From UBA1479 sp963972065 (GTDB lineage: Bacteria; Pseudomonadota; Alphaproteobacteria; Rhodospirillales; Casp-alpha2): 64,000 nucleotides of DNA. The translations under genes were made by a program, and so were the position numbers. The DNA lies in contig CAXAVJ010000003.1 of NCBI GenBank assembly GCA_963972065.1, positions 1 through 64,000 of the forward strand, given 5' to 3'. Shown one piece after another: positions 35,305 through 44,416 of this stretch; positions within the stretch are counted from its first letter, which is position 1, and each line of letters opens with the position of its first letter. The notes below the pieces were generated by a model, which was given only the letters and a program-made list of their open reading frames with translations, was not told the DNA's origin and did no database searches.

Positions 35305-36074
35305 GCCGTGTTGTTCCGGTGGATCATGTAAAGCCCGTCCAGGGTCAATGTGTCGTCCACCCGTTCGATGGCCTTGGTCGCATCAAGGAACAGCGGCGCC
35401 AGGCCGCCGGTGGCGATGACCCGGGCGTCGGCCCCCGTCTCCGTCTGGATGCGCCGCACGATGCCTTCGATCAGGCCGACATAGCCCCAGAACACGCCCG
35501 ACTGCATGGCGGTGACGGTATCGCGGCCGATCACCCTGTCCGGGCGCTCGATACTGATCAGCGGCAGCTTGGCCGCCGCCTGATGGAGCGCCTCCAGGGA
35601 CAGGTTGATGCCAGGCGAAATGACGCCGCCCATATAGCTGCCCTGCCCGTCAATGACATCGAAGGTCGTCGCCGTGCCGAAATCGACGATGATCAGCGGC
35701 CCGCCGTATTTGGCATGGGCCGCCACCGTGTTGACCAAACGGTCGGCCCCGACCTGTTCCGGGCGGTCGACCAGCACCTTGATGCCCAGGTCGACATCTG
35801 CGTCGCCGATCACCAGGGGTTCGATCCCGAAATAGTCGCGGCACAGCCCGACCAGGGGGAAACGGTTGTTGGGCACCACCGTGGCCAGGATGGCATGGGT
35901 TATCCCGGCGGGGTCGATGCCGTTCATTTCCATGAGCGGACGCAGCCAGACGGCGTGTTCGTCCTTGGTGCGCTCCAGCTTGGAATTGGCGCGCCAGGAA
36001 CCCTTGATGGCGCCGTCATCGCCGAACACGGCGAAGACGATGTTGGTGTTTCCGGAATCGATTGCCAGCAGCAT
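35301..36074 (-). CDS. coaX: Type III pantothenate kinase
   Basis: First step of coenzyme A synthesis. 257 aa from ATG 36074 (MLLAIDSGNTNIVFAVFGDD); the open frame extends to 36269 but that part is low-complexity. The phosphate loop IDSGNTN, the GADRLVNTVAAHAKYG block and the ISPGINLSLEALHQAAAKLP block are characteristic. It starts 17 bases after birA and overlaps rnj, a common alphaproteobacterial trio. Confidence 0.95.
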   Translation of the reverse strand: MLLAIDSGNTNIVFAVFGDDGAIKGSWRANSKLERTKDEHAVWLRPLMEMNGIDPAGITHAILATVVPNNRFPLVGLCRDYFGIEPLVIGDADVDLGIKVLVDRPEQVGADRLVNTVAAHAKYGGPLIIVDFGTATTFDVIDGQGSYMGGVISPGINLSLEALHQAAAKLPLISIERPDRVIGRDTVTAMQSGVFWGYVGLIEGIVRRIQTETGADARVIATGGLAPLFLDATKAIERVDDTLTLDGLYMIHRNNTA

Positions 36075-36091
36075 GATGCCCCGTCCCGCCC

Positions 36092-36868
36092 TCAGGCGTC
36101 CCGGCTTTGCGGGAAAAAGACGTCGCCGGCGGTGATCGTGCGCAGGCCGGAGGACGTTTCCAGGATCAATGCGCCGCTGTCGTCCAGATCCTTGAAGGTG
36201 CCGGTCAGGGTTTCGTTGGCAAGCCGCACTTCGACCTCCTTCCCAACCTGATCGCAGCGCCACAGCCAATTCTTACGCAGGCGCTCAAACCCCTCGTCGA
36301 CCCAGATGCGGGTCCAGGCCAGGAAATGCCGCCCAAAGATTTCAAGAAATTCGGGCACCAGAACAGTCGTTCCCTCGTCCAACATGGACGTCGCCGGGAA
36401 CTCCACATCCTCGGGAAAGCTGCGCAGGTTGACGCCGACACCGACGATGACGAAATCGGGCTGCGCGTCGGCGGACGCGGCGCCCTGGGCCTCCAGCAGA
36501 ATGCCCGCGACCTTGCGCCCGGAAATCAGCACGTCGTTGGGCCATTTGGTATGGGCTTCCGTGCCCGGCTGGGCCAGGCTGCCGATGGCGTCGAACACGG
36601 CGAGTGAGGCGACGAAACCGAACTGCGCCGCGTCTTTGAGCGGCACGTCCGGGCGCAGGATGATGGAGGCGTAGAAATTGCCCTTGGGGCTGACCCAGGT
36701 GCGGCCCCGGCGACCCCGCCCGGCGGTCTGCTCGGCGGCCCAGACCAGGGTGCCCTCGGGGGCGGCCTCAGCCCCCTGCTCGGCCCGGCGTCGGGCTTCC
36801 GCATTGGTGCTGTCGACCGTGTCGAGTTCGACAAGGGTGAACAGTGACGGGAGTCTTGGCGCGTCCAT
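36092..36868 (-). CDS. birA: Biotin--[acetyl-CoA-carboxylase] ligase
   Basis: Attaches biotin to carboxylase carrier domains. 258 aa from ATG 36868; a GTG four codons upstream is also open. The biotin-binding block is AEQTAGRGRRGRTWVSPKGN, followed by KWPNDVLISGRKVAGILLE and the C-terminal domain. No N-terminal helix-turn-helix is present, so it is the non-repressor class. It sits 15 bases behind nuoN and may be the tail of the nuo transcript. Confidence 0.95.
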   Translation of the reverse strand: MDAPRLPSLFTLVELDTVDSTNAEARRRAEQGAEAAPEGTLVWAAEQTAGRGRRGRTWVSPKGNFYASIILRPDVPLKDAAQFGFVASLAVFDAIGSLAQPGTEAHTKWPNDVLISGRKVAGILLEAQGAASADAQPDFVIVGVGVNLRSFPEDVEFPATSMLDEGTTVLVPEFLEIFGRHFLAWTRIWVDEGFERLRKNWLWRCDQVGKEVEVRLANETLTGTFKDLDDSGALILETSSGLRTITAGDVFFPQSRDA

Positions 36869-36883
36869 GACGGACTTCACTCT

Positions 36884-38344
36884 CTACCCTGCAAGGAGGG
36901 CTTTCGCCGCCGCCGCCGCGGGCTCCAGGATCAGATTCGGCTGAATAAAGAAGAAGCAGATGATGAAAGCCGTGACGCCGATCAGAATTTTCAATTCACG
37001 GCTGACGCCGGCGTCCAACGGATCCTCGGCATCCTCGAAGTACATCACCCGCACGATGCGCAGGTAATAGAACGCGCCGATGACGCTGGTCAGCACACCG
37101 ATGATCGCGACCGCCATCAGGCCGGCATCGACGGCCGCCCAGAAAATGTAAAGCTTGGCAAAGAAGCCGGCCAGCGGCGGCACACCGGCCATGGAGAACA
37201 TGAAGACCAGGAACGCGAAGGCGATGGTCGGGTGGGTCTTGGACATGCCGGCCAGATCGGAAATCTGTTCGACCATGCGGTCGCCGCGCTTCATGCACAG
37301 GATGCAGGCGAAGGCGCCGACGTTCATCACCAGATAGATCGCGAGATAGACCAGAATGCCGCGTACGCCCGTCTCGTTGGCGACGCACAGCCCGATCAGG
37401 GCATAGCCGACATGGCCGATGGAACTATAGGCCATCAGGCGCTTGATGTTCTTCTGTGCCACGGCGGCGACCGCACCCAGGATCATCGAGGCGACGGAAA
37501 TGAAGATGATGACCTGACGCCAACTGTCGGCGGCCTCGCCGAAGGGCTCCATCATCACGCGGGTGAACAGGGCCAGGGCGGCAATCTTGGGGGCCACGGC
37601 GAAGAAGGCCGTGACCGGCGTCGGCGCGCCTTCGTAGACGTCAGGCGTCCACATATGGAACGGCACGGCCGAGACCTTGAACGCCAGCCCCGCGACCACG
37701 AAGACGATGCCGACGACCAGACCGACCGAGGGTGCGCCGCCCTTCAACAGATCGGCCAGGACCGAGAAGTTGGTGGTGCCGGAGAACCCGTAGACCATGG
37801 AGGCGCCGTACAGCAGCATGCCCGAGGCCAGGGCGCCGAGAACGAAGTACTTCAAGCCTGCTTCGGTCGACCGCTGGTCGTCGCGCTGGAACGAGGCGAT
37901 GACGTAGAGCGACAGCGACTGCATCTCGAGCCCCATGTAGAGCGAGATCAGGTCGTTGGCAGAGATCATCATCATCATGCCGAGGGTCGCGAACACGACC
38001 AGAACGGCATATTCGAACCGCGCCACGCCGTTGCGTTCCATGTAGCCCGCCGACAGCACGATGGCGCAGCCGGACGCGATCAGCACCAGGACCTTGGCAT
38101 AAGTCGCGAAGCCGTCGACGACGAACATGTTGTTGAAGGCCATCAACTGACGGTCGGCCAGCATGACGACCAACAGGATGGTCAGGCCCAGCACGCCCAC
38201 GGAAAGCCCCGAAATCAGGCGGAAACTTTTCACGTCCTGATCGGCGAGCGCGCCCTTTTGGAACACGCCCAGCATCAGCAGCGCCATGATCATGCAGGCG
38301 ACGAAGATTTCGGGCAGGGCCGGAATGATTTGATCGATCGACAT
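36884..38344 (-). CDS. nuoN: NADH-quinone oxidoreductase subunit N
   Basis: Antiporter-like proton-pumping subunit of complex I in the membrane arm. 486 aa from ATG 38344 (MSIDQIIPALPEIFVACMIM). About 14 membrane helices; the conserved Glu helix (LYMGLEMQSLSLYVI) and the broken-helix lysine region (FHMWTPDVYEGAPTPVTAFF) are visible. Last gene of the nuoA-N operon. Confidence 0.96.
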   Translation of the reverse strand: MSIDQIIPALPEIFVACMIMALLMLGVFQKGALADQDVKSFRLISGLSVGVLGLTILLVVMLADRQLMAFNNMFVVDGFATYAKVLVLIASGCAIVLSAGYMERNGVARFEYAVLVVFATLGMMMMISANDLISLYMGLEMQSLSLYVIASFQRDDQRSTEAGLKYFVLGALASGMLLYGASMVYGFSGTTNFSVLADLLKGGAPSVGLVVGIVFVVAGLAFKVSAVPFHMWTPDVYEGAPTPVTAFFAVAPKIAALALFTRVMMEPFGEAADSWRQVIIFISVASMILGAVAAVAQKNIKRLMAYSSIGHVGYALIGLCVANETGVRGILVYLAIYLVMNVGAFACILCMKRGDRMVEQISDLAGMSKTHPTIAFAFLVFMFSMAGVPPLAGFFAKLYIFWAAVDAGLMAVAIIGVLTSVIGAFYYLRIVRVMYFEDAEDPLDAGVSRELKILIGVTAFIICFFFIQPNLILEPAAAAAKALLAG

Positions 38345-38360
38345 CTCGTCCGGTTCTCCC

Positions 38361-39863
38361 TTAGCGCCCGGCCAGATTGGAATGGCCGGCCGCGGCCAAT
38401 GCCGTTTCAACATGCTTCAGCAGGTTTTCAACGGACACATGCATGACGTCAAGGAACGATGACGGGTAAATCCCCATCCACAGGGTGACAACGACAAGCG
38501 GCGCGAACACCGCGATCTCGCGCTTATCCATGTCGAGGATCTTGCCCAGGTGTTCTTTGGTCAGCTTGCCGAAGATGATCCGGCGGTAGAGGTAAAGCAT
38601 ATAGACGGCCCCCAGGATGACGCCCGTGGCGGCCAGCGCCGCGACCCAGGAATTGGCTTGGAAGGCGCCCATGAGAACCAGGAATTCGCCGACGAACCCA
38701 CCCGTACCCGGCAGGCCGACGGAGGCCAGCATGAACAGCATGAAGGTAATGCCGTAGACCGGCATGCGTTCGACCAGCCCGCCGTAATGGGTGATCTCGC
38801 GCGAATGCTCGCGGTCGTAGACGACGCCGACGATCAGGAACAGGGCCGCCGACACGACACCGTGGCTGAGCATCTGATAGATCGCCCCCTCGACCCCCTG
38901 CACCGTCATGGTGAAGGCGCCGATGGTCACGAACCCCATATGGGCGACCGATGAATAGGCGATCAGCTTCTTCATGTCTTCCTGGGCCAGGGCGACCAGG
39001 GAGGTGTAGATCACCGCGATGATCGACAAGGTGTAGATCAGCGGCGTGAACATGACGCTGGCTTCGGGGAACATGGGCAGGGAGAAGCGCAGGAAGCCGT
39101 AGCCGCCGAACTTCAGCAGCACCCCGGCCAGGATGACCGAGCCCGCCGTCGGCGCTTCGACGTGGGCGTCGGGCAGCCAGGTATGCACCGGCCACATCGG
39201 CATCTTGATCGCGAAGGACGCGAAGAAGGCGAGCCACAGCCAGGGTTCGAGCGCGGTCGGGAAGTCATGCACCAGAAGCTTGGTGATATCCGTGGTCCCG
39301 GCGTCGAAATACATGGCCAGCATGGCCAGCAGCATCAGCACCGAGCCCAGCAGGGTGTAGAGGAACATCTTGAACGAGGCATAGATGCGCCTGGGGCCGC
39401 CCCACACGCCGATGATGATGAACATCGGGATCAGGACCGCTTCGAAGAAGATGTAGAACAGGAACAGGTCGAGGGCGACGAACATGCCGACCATGAAGGT
39501 TTCCAGGATCAGGAAGGCGATCATGTATTCCTTCACGCGGACCTTGATCGATTCCCAGCTGGCCAGGATGCAAAGCGGCGTCAGCAGCGTGGTCAGCAGC
39601 ACGAACAGCATGGAAATGCCGTCGATGCCGACCCGATAGGCGATCCCGGCCATGGGCATCCAAGCCGCTTCCTCGACGAACTGCATGGCCGCCGTGGTGC
39701 GGTCGAAGTTGAACCAGATCAACAGCGATACGATGAACGTGCCGCCCGACACCCACAACGCCACGCGCCGCGAATTTTCCGGGTTGTCCGCCGGGATGAA
39801 CGCGATCAGCGCCACGCCGACAAGCGGAAGAAAGGTGACCAGCGATAGAATGGGCCAATCCAT
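38361..39863 (-). CDS. nuoM: NADH-quinone oxidoreductase subunit M
   Basis: Second antiporter-like membrane subunit of complex I. 500 aa, about 14 helices. The conserved helix with Glu is FFEAVLIPMFIIIGVWGG and the lysine helix HTWLPDAHVEAPTAGSVILAG is intact. It starts 7 bases after nuoL. Confidence 0.97.
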   Translation of the reverse strand: MDWPILSLVTFLPLVGVALIAFIPADNPENSRRVALWVSGGTFIVSLLIWFNFDRTTAAMQFVEEAAWMPMAGIAYRVGIDGISMLFVLLTTLLTPLCILASWESIKVRVKEYMIAFLILETFMVGMFVALDLFLFYIFFEAVLIPMFIIIGVWGGPRRIYASFKMFLYTLLGSVLMLLAMLAMYFDAGTTDITKLLVHDFPTALEPWLWLAFFASFAIKMPMWPVHTWLPDAHVEAPTAGSVILAGVLLKFGGYGFLRFSLPMFPEASVMFTPLIYTLSIIAVIYTSLVALAQEDMKKLIAYSSVAHMGFVTIGAFTMTVQGVEGAIYQMLSHGVVSAALFLIVGVVYDREHSREITHYGGLVERMPVYGITFMLFMLASVGLPGTGGFVGEFLVLMGAFQANSWVAALAATGVILGAVYMLYLYRRIIFGKLTKEHLGKILDMDKREIAVFAPLVVVTLWMGIYPSSFLDVMHVSVENLLKHVETALAAAGHSNLAGR

Positions 39864-39870
39864 GGTCGTC

Positions 39871-41832
39871 TCACCCCGCCTTCGTCAGTAGATACCAGGT
39901 CACCAGCACCACGATGCCCGCCAGCATGGCGAAGGCGTAATGGTAGAGGTAACCGGTCTGCAACGCCGACGCGCGGCGTGCGATGTACTTCACGGCGGCG
40001 GACACGCCGTCGGGGCCAAGCCCGTCGATCAGCGTGCCGTCACCCGTTTTCCAGAGATTGCGCCCCAGGTAGAAGGACGGCCGGACGAAAATCTTGTCGT
40101 ACAGCTCGTCGAAATACCATTTGTTGAGCAGGAACTGGTAAATGCCCTGGAACCTGGCGGCGATCGCCCCCGGGATGCCCGGCGCGAACATGTAGAACAC
40201 ATAGGCCATGGCGATCCCGGCAACGCCGACGACAAGCGGCAGCAGCTTCACCCAAAGCGGCACGTGATGGGCGTTTTCCAAAGCCTTGTGGTGCTCCAGC
40301 ACGACAATGGACTTGCCCCAGAATTCCGCCATGTGATGACCGACCATCAGGTCATAGGCCAGCACCCCGGCTAGACAGGCGCCGGCGGCCAGCACGACCA
40401 GCGGCAGAACCATGACCATCGGGCTTTCGTGGACATGGGCCATGGTCGTCTCGTCGGCGCGCGGCGCGCCGTGGAACGTCATGATCAGCAGACGCCAGGA
40501 ATAGAACGCCGTCAGGAAGGCGGCCGTGATGCCAAGCCAGAACGCGTACTGGCCGACGCCCGTATGGGCCCCCCAGGCGGCTTCCAGCACGATGTCCTTG
40601 GAATAGAACCCGGCGAAGGGCGGAATCCCGGCCAGCGCCAGCGATCCGATCCACATCAGGATGTAGGTCACCTTAATATGCTTCCAGATGCCGCCCATCT
40701 TGCGCATGTCCTGTTCGTCGGACATGGCGTGGATGACCGAGCCGGCGCCCAGGAACAGCAGCGCCTTGAAGAAGCCGTGGGTCATCAGGTGGAAGATGCC
40801 CGCCGAATAGGCCGACACGCCGCAGGCGAAGAACATATAGCCCAGCTGTGAGCAGGTCGAATAGGCGATCACCCGCTTGATGTCGTTCTGCACGCAGCCG
40901 ATGGTCGCCGCGAAAATACAGGTCGAGGCGCCGACGATGGTGACCACGGTCAGCGCGACCTCGGAATATTCGAACATCGGCGACAGACGCGCGACCATGA
41001 AGATCCCGGCCGTGACCATGGTCGCCGCGTGGATCAGCGCCGACACGGGCGTCGGGCCCTCCATGGCGTCGGGAAGCCAGGTATGCAGGCCCAACTGCGC
41101 CGATTTGCCCATGGCGCCCACGAACAGCAGCAGGCAGCACACGGTCAGCGCATGGAATTCGCCGCCGAACACGTTCAGCGTGGCATCGGCCTTGCCGGGC
41201 ACGGCCTGGAAGATGGTGTCCAGATTGACCGTGTCGAACAGCATGAAGGTCGCGAAGATGCCGAGCGCGAAGCCGAAGTCACCGACTCGGTTGACCACGA
41301 AGGCCTTGATGGCGGCCGAGTTGGCCGACGGGCGATCGTACCAGAATCCGATCAGCAGGTAAGACGCAAGCCCGACCCCTTCCCAACCGAAGAACAGCTG
41401 CACCAGGTTGTCCGAGGTGATGAGCATCAGCATGAAGTAGGTGAACAGGCTGAGATAGCTCATGAACCGGGGGATCGACTTGTCGTGGTGCATGTAACCG
41501 CAGGAATAGATGTGCACCATGGCCGACACGCCGGTCACGACGATCATCATGACCGAGGTCAGCTGATCGACCCGCAGCGCCCAGGAAACCTCCAGGCTGC
41601 CGGAATCGATCCAGGTGAACAGTTCCGTCACCCGGGCATTGCCGTCGAGCGCCACGTCCTTGAACAGGATGATCGCGCAGATGGCCGACAACACCAAGCC
41701 GGTGCAGGTGATCCACTGCGCCAGGGTGTCCATGGTGTGCTGCTTGTGTTTGTCCGCCTGCGGCATGAACACGATCACACCGGCCAGGGCCGCGCCGACG
41801 AGCGGCAGGAAGACAGCGAGAATTTCGATCAT
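39871..41832 (-). CDS. nuoL: NADH-quinone oxidoreductase subunit L
   Basis: Distal antiporter-like subunit of complex I with the long lateral helix. 653 aa, normal length. Conserved blocks are LFFGWEGVGLASYLLIGFW and HTWLPDAMEGPTPVSALIHA. It starts 10 bases after nuoK. Confidence 0.97.
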   Translation of the reverse strand: MIEILAVFLPLVGAALAGVIVFMPQADKHKQHTMDTLAQWITCTGLVLSAICAIILFKDVALDGNARVTELFTWIDSGSLEVSWALRVDQLTSVMMIVVTGVSAMVHIYSCGYMHHDKSIPRFMSYLSLFTYFMLMLITSDNLVQLFFGWEGVGLASYLLIGFWYDRPSANSAAIKAFVVNRVGDFGFALGIFATFMLFDTVNLDTIFQAVPGKADATLNVFGGEFHALTVCCLLLFVGAMGKSAQLGLHTWLPDAMEGPTPVSALIHAATMVTAGIFMVARLSPMFEYSEVALTVVTIVGASTCIFAATIGCVQNDIKRVIAYSTCSQLGYMFFACGVSAYSAGIFHLMTHGFFKALLFLGAGSVIHAMSDEQDMRKMGGIWKHIKVTYILMWIGSLALAGIPPFAGFYSKDIVLEAAWGAHTGVGQYAFWLGITAAFLTAFYSWRLLIMTFHGAPRADETTMAHVHESPMVMVLPLVVLAAGACLAGVLAYDLMVGHHMAEFWGKSIVVLEHHKALENAHHVPLWVKLLPLVVGVAGIAMAYVFYMFAPGIPGAIAARFQGIYQFLLNKWYFDELYDKIFVRPSFYLGRNLWKTGDGTLIDGLGPDGVSAAVKYIARRASALQTGYLYHYAFAMLAGIVVLVTWYLLTKAG

Positions 41833-41842
41833 GAGCCGCTCC

Positions 41843-42154
41843 CTAGCCCTTCATCATGTTGATGTCTTCGACATCGATGGACCCGCGGTTGCGGAAGTAC
41901 ACGACCAGGATGGCGAGGCCGATGGCCGCCTCGGCGGCGGCGACGGTCAGCACGAACAACGCAAACACCTGGCCGACCAGATCGCCCAGGTGGGATGAGA
42001 ACGCGACCAGGTTGATGTTCACCGCCAGCAGCATCAATTCGACCGACATCAAGATGATGATGACGTTCTTGCGGTTCAGGAAGATGCCGAAGATGCCCAG
42101 CGTGAACAGGATCGCCGCGACGGTCAGGTAGTGAGACAGGCCGATTTCAAACAT
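41843..42154 (-). CDS. nuoK: NADH-quinone oxidoreductase subunit K
   Basis: Small three-helix complex I subunit. 103 aa. The proton-channel glutamates lie in VIIILMSVELMLLAVNINLV and in VLTVAAAEAAIGLAILV. Two bases separate it from nuoJ. Confidence 0.96.
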   Translation of the reverse strand: MFEIGLSHYLTVAAILFTLGIFGIFLNRKNVIIILMSVELMLLAVNINLVAFSSHLGDLVGQVFALFVLTVAAAEAAIGLAILVVYFRNRGSIDVEDINMMKG

Positions 42155-42156
42155 GC

Positions 42157-42768
42157 TCAGATCCCCTTCCCGACTTCGACCTTGCGGACCTCGACCGTGT
42201 CCGTGCCGCGCGCGTTCTGATCGGCGATGCGCTGCCGTTTGACGCCGGTACGCCGCCGATGGGTCAGCACGATGGCGCCGATCATGGCGACCAGCAGAAT
42301 CAGGCCCGCGGCCTGGAACAGGTAGACATAGTGTGTGTAGACGATCTCACCCAGGGCATGAGTGTTGGTCGTGCCCTTGACGATCGGGGCCGACGCCTCG
42401 GCCAGCTTGGCGCCGCCGGCGATGGACTGCCAGCCGCCGGCCACGACGACCATTTCCACCAGCAGGATCAGGCCGACCAGCCCGCCGAACGGCAGATACT
42501 GTAGAAAGCCCGAGCGCAGTTCCGTGAAGTTGATGTCCAGCATCATGACCACGAACATGAACAGCACGGCGACGGCGCCGACATAGACGACGACCAGGAT
42601 CATGGCCAGGAATTCGGCCCCCAGCAGCACGAACAGCCCGGCCGAATTGAAGAACGCCAGGATCAGGAACAGCACCGAATGAACGGGATTCTTGGAGGAA
42701 ATGACCAGCACACCCGCGGCCACGGCGATGAAGGCGAACATGTAGAACGCCAGGGCTTCGACGATCAT
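42157..42768 (-). CDS. nuoJ: NADH-quinone oxidoreductase subunit J
   Basis: Five-helix complex I membrane subunit. 203 aa from ATG 42768 (MIVEALAFYMFAFIAVAAGV); the open frame to 42798 adds only a charged noise segment. The pi-bulge helix VVYVGAVAVLFMFVVMMLDI is intact. A 119-base gap separates it from nuoI, the widest gap inside the operon; no terminator was seen in it. Confidence 0.95.
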   Translation of the reverse strand: MIVEALAFYMFAFIAVAAGVLVISSKNPVHSVLFLILAFFNSAGLFVLLGAEFLAMILVVVYVGAVAVLFMFVVMMLDINFTELRSGFLQYLPFGGLVGLILLVEMVVVAGGWQSIAGGAKLAEASAPIVKGTTNTHALGEIVYTHYVYLFQAAGLILLVAMIGAIVLTHRRRTGVKRQRIADQNARGTDTVEVRKVEVGKGI

Positions 42769-42887
42769 CTGCCGCCTCCCTTCACGTTCCCTGTCCACGC
42801 CATGGCGCGGCCTTTGTCCTCAATTCCCCTCATACTTTCCTCGTCAGTCCTTAATCGTCTCGTTTCGACCCCGATCAGGGGGAATTG

Positions 42888-43376
42888 TCAGCGGTAGGGC
42901 GCGTCGGCGCGCAGCCGCTCGGCCAGTTCCGTTTCCCAGCGGTCGCCGTTGGCCAACAGCTTGTCCTTGTCGTACAGCAATTCCTCGCGGGTTTCCGTGG
43001 CGTATTCGAAGTTCGGGCCCTCGACGATGGCGTCGACCGGGCAGGCTTCCTCGCAATAACCGCAATAAATACACTTCACCATGTCGATGTCGTAGCGCGT
43101 GGTGCGGCGCGAGCCGTCGGCGCGCGGTTCGGCCTCGATGGTGATGGCCTGGGCCGGGCAGATCGCCTCGCACAGCTTGCAGGCGATGCAGCGTTCTTCG
43201 CCGTTGGGATAACGGCGCAGCGCGTGTTCGCCGCGGAACCGCGGGCTCAACGGGCCTTTTTCATAGGGATAGTTCAAGGTCACCTTGGGCTTGGTGAAGT
43301 ACTTGAGCGTCAGCGCCATGCCGGCGACAAGTTCCTTCAGGAACAGGGCCTTGGCGCTTTGTCCGATGAAGCTCAT
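42888..43376 (-). CDS. nuoI: NADH-quinone oxidoreductase subunit I
   Basis: Ferredoxin-like subunit carrying clusters N6a and N6b. 162 aa. Two complete 4Fe-4S motifs: CIACKLCEAICP and CIYCGYCEEACP. N-terminal helix region matches the TYKY family. Located between nuoH and nuoJ as usual. Confidence 0.97.
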   Translation of the reverse strand: MSFIGQSAKALFLKELVAGMALTLKYFTKPKVTLNYPYEKGPLSPRFRGEHALRRYPNGEERCIACKLCEAICPAQAITIEAEPRADGSRRTTRYDIDMVKCIYCGYCEEACPVDAIVEGPNFEYATETREELLYDKDKLLANGDRWETELAERLRADAPYR

Positions 43377-43393
43377 GGAACTCTCCTAAACCC

Positions 43394-44416
43394 TTAACCG
43401 GCGACCGGGGTGGGAACCCAGCCGAAGGCCAGCAACACACCGGCCACGGCCGCGACGGCGAACAACGAGATCGGCAGGAACACTTTCCAGCCGAGGCGCA
43501 TCAACTGGTCGTAGCGATAGCGCGGGAAGGTCGCGCGCACCCAGATGAAGATGAACAGACAGAACGCGATCTTGGCCGCGAACCAGATCGGCCCGGGAAT
43601 CCAGGTCAGCGGTTCGATCGACAGCGGCGGCAGCCAGCCGCCCAGGAACAGGATCGTCGTCATCGCCGACATCAGGATCATGTTGGCGTATTCACCCAGG
43701 AAGAACAGGGCGAAGGCCATGCCCGAATATTCAACGTTGTAGCCGGCGACCAATTCGGCCTCGGCCTCCGGCAGATCGAAGGGATGGCGGTTGGTTTCGG
43801 CCAGGGTCGAGATGAAGAACACCACGGCCATGGGGAACAGCGGAATGACGAACCACAGGTCGCGCTGGGCCTCGACGATCGCCGACAGGTTCAGCGAACC
43901 GACGCAGAGCAGCACGGTAATGATGACGAAGCCCATGGAGACTTCGTAGGACACCATCTGCGCGGCAGAACGAAGCGCGCCTAAGAAGGCGTAGCGCGAG
44001 TTGGAGGCCCAACCGGCCATCAGGATGCCGTAGACACCAAGCGACGAGATCGCGAACAGATACAGAATGCCGACGTTGATATCGGCCAGAACCAAGCCCT
44101 CGCCGAAGGGGATAACGGCCCAGGCCATGAGCGCGAGCGCGAAGGTCACGCAGGGCGCCAGGATGAACACCCCCGGATTGGCGCCCGACGGGATGATCAT
44201 TTCCTTGAGGAACAGCTTGGCGCCGTCGGCCAAAGGCTGGAACAGGCCGAAGGGACCGACCACGTTCGGGCCCTTGCGCAGTTGCATGGCACCGATGACC
44301 TTGCGCTCGAACAGGGTCAGATAGGCGACCGAAAGCAGAATCGGCACCACGATCACAAGGATTTTCAGGACGATCCAGACCGTCGGCCAGATCCAGCTGT
44401 TCCAGGCCTCAACCAT
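43394..44416 (-). CDS. nuoH: NADH-quinone oxidoreductase subunit H
   Basis: Quinone-site membrane subunit of complex I. 340 aa from ATG 44416 (MVEAWNSWIWPTVWIVLKIL), overlapping nuoG by 8 bases. Signature blocks: FERKVIGAMQLRKGPNVVGP, and the loop ETNRHPFDLPEAEAELVAGY near the quinone channel. Confidence 0.97.
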   Translation of the reverse strand: MVEAWNSWIWPTVWIVLKILVIVVPILLSVAYLTLFERKVIGAMQLRKGPNVVGPFGLFQPLADGAKLFLKEMIIPSGANPGVFILAPCVTFALALMAWAVIPFGEGLVLADINVGILYLFAISSLGVYGILMAGWASNSRYAFLGALRSAAQMVSYEVSMGFVIITVLLCVGSLNLSAIVEAQRDLWFVIPLFPMAVVFFISTLAETNRHPFDLPEAEAELVAGYNVEYSGMAFALFFLGEYANMILMSAMTTILFLGGWLPPLSIEPLTWIPGPIWFAAKIAFCLFIFIWVRATFPRYRYDQLMRLGWKVFLPISLFAVAAVAGVLLAFGWVPTPVAG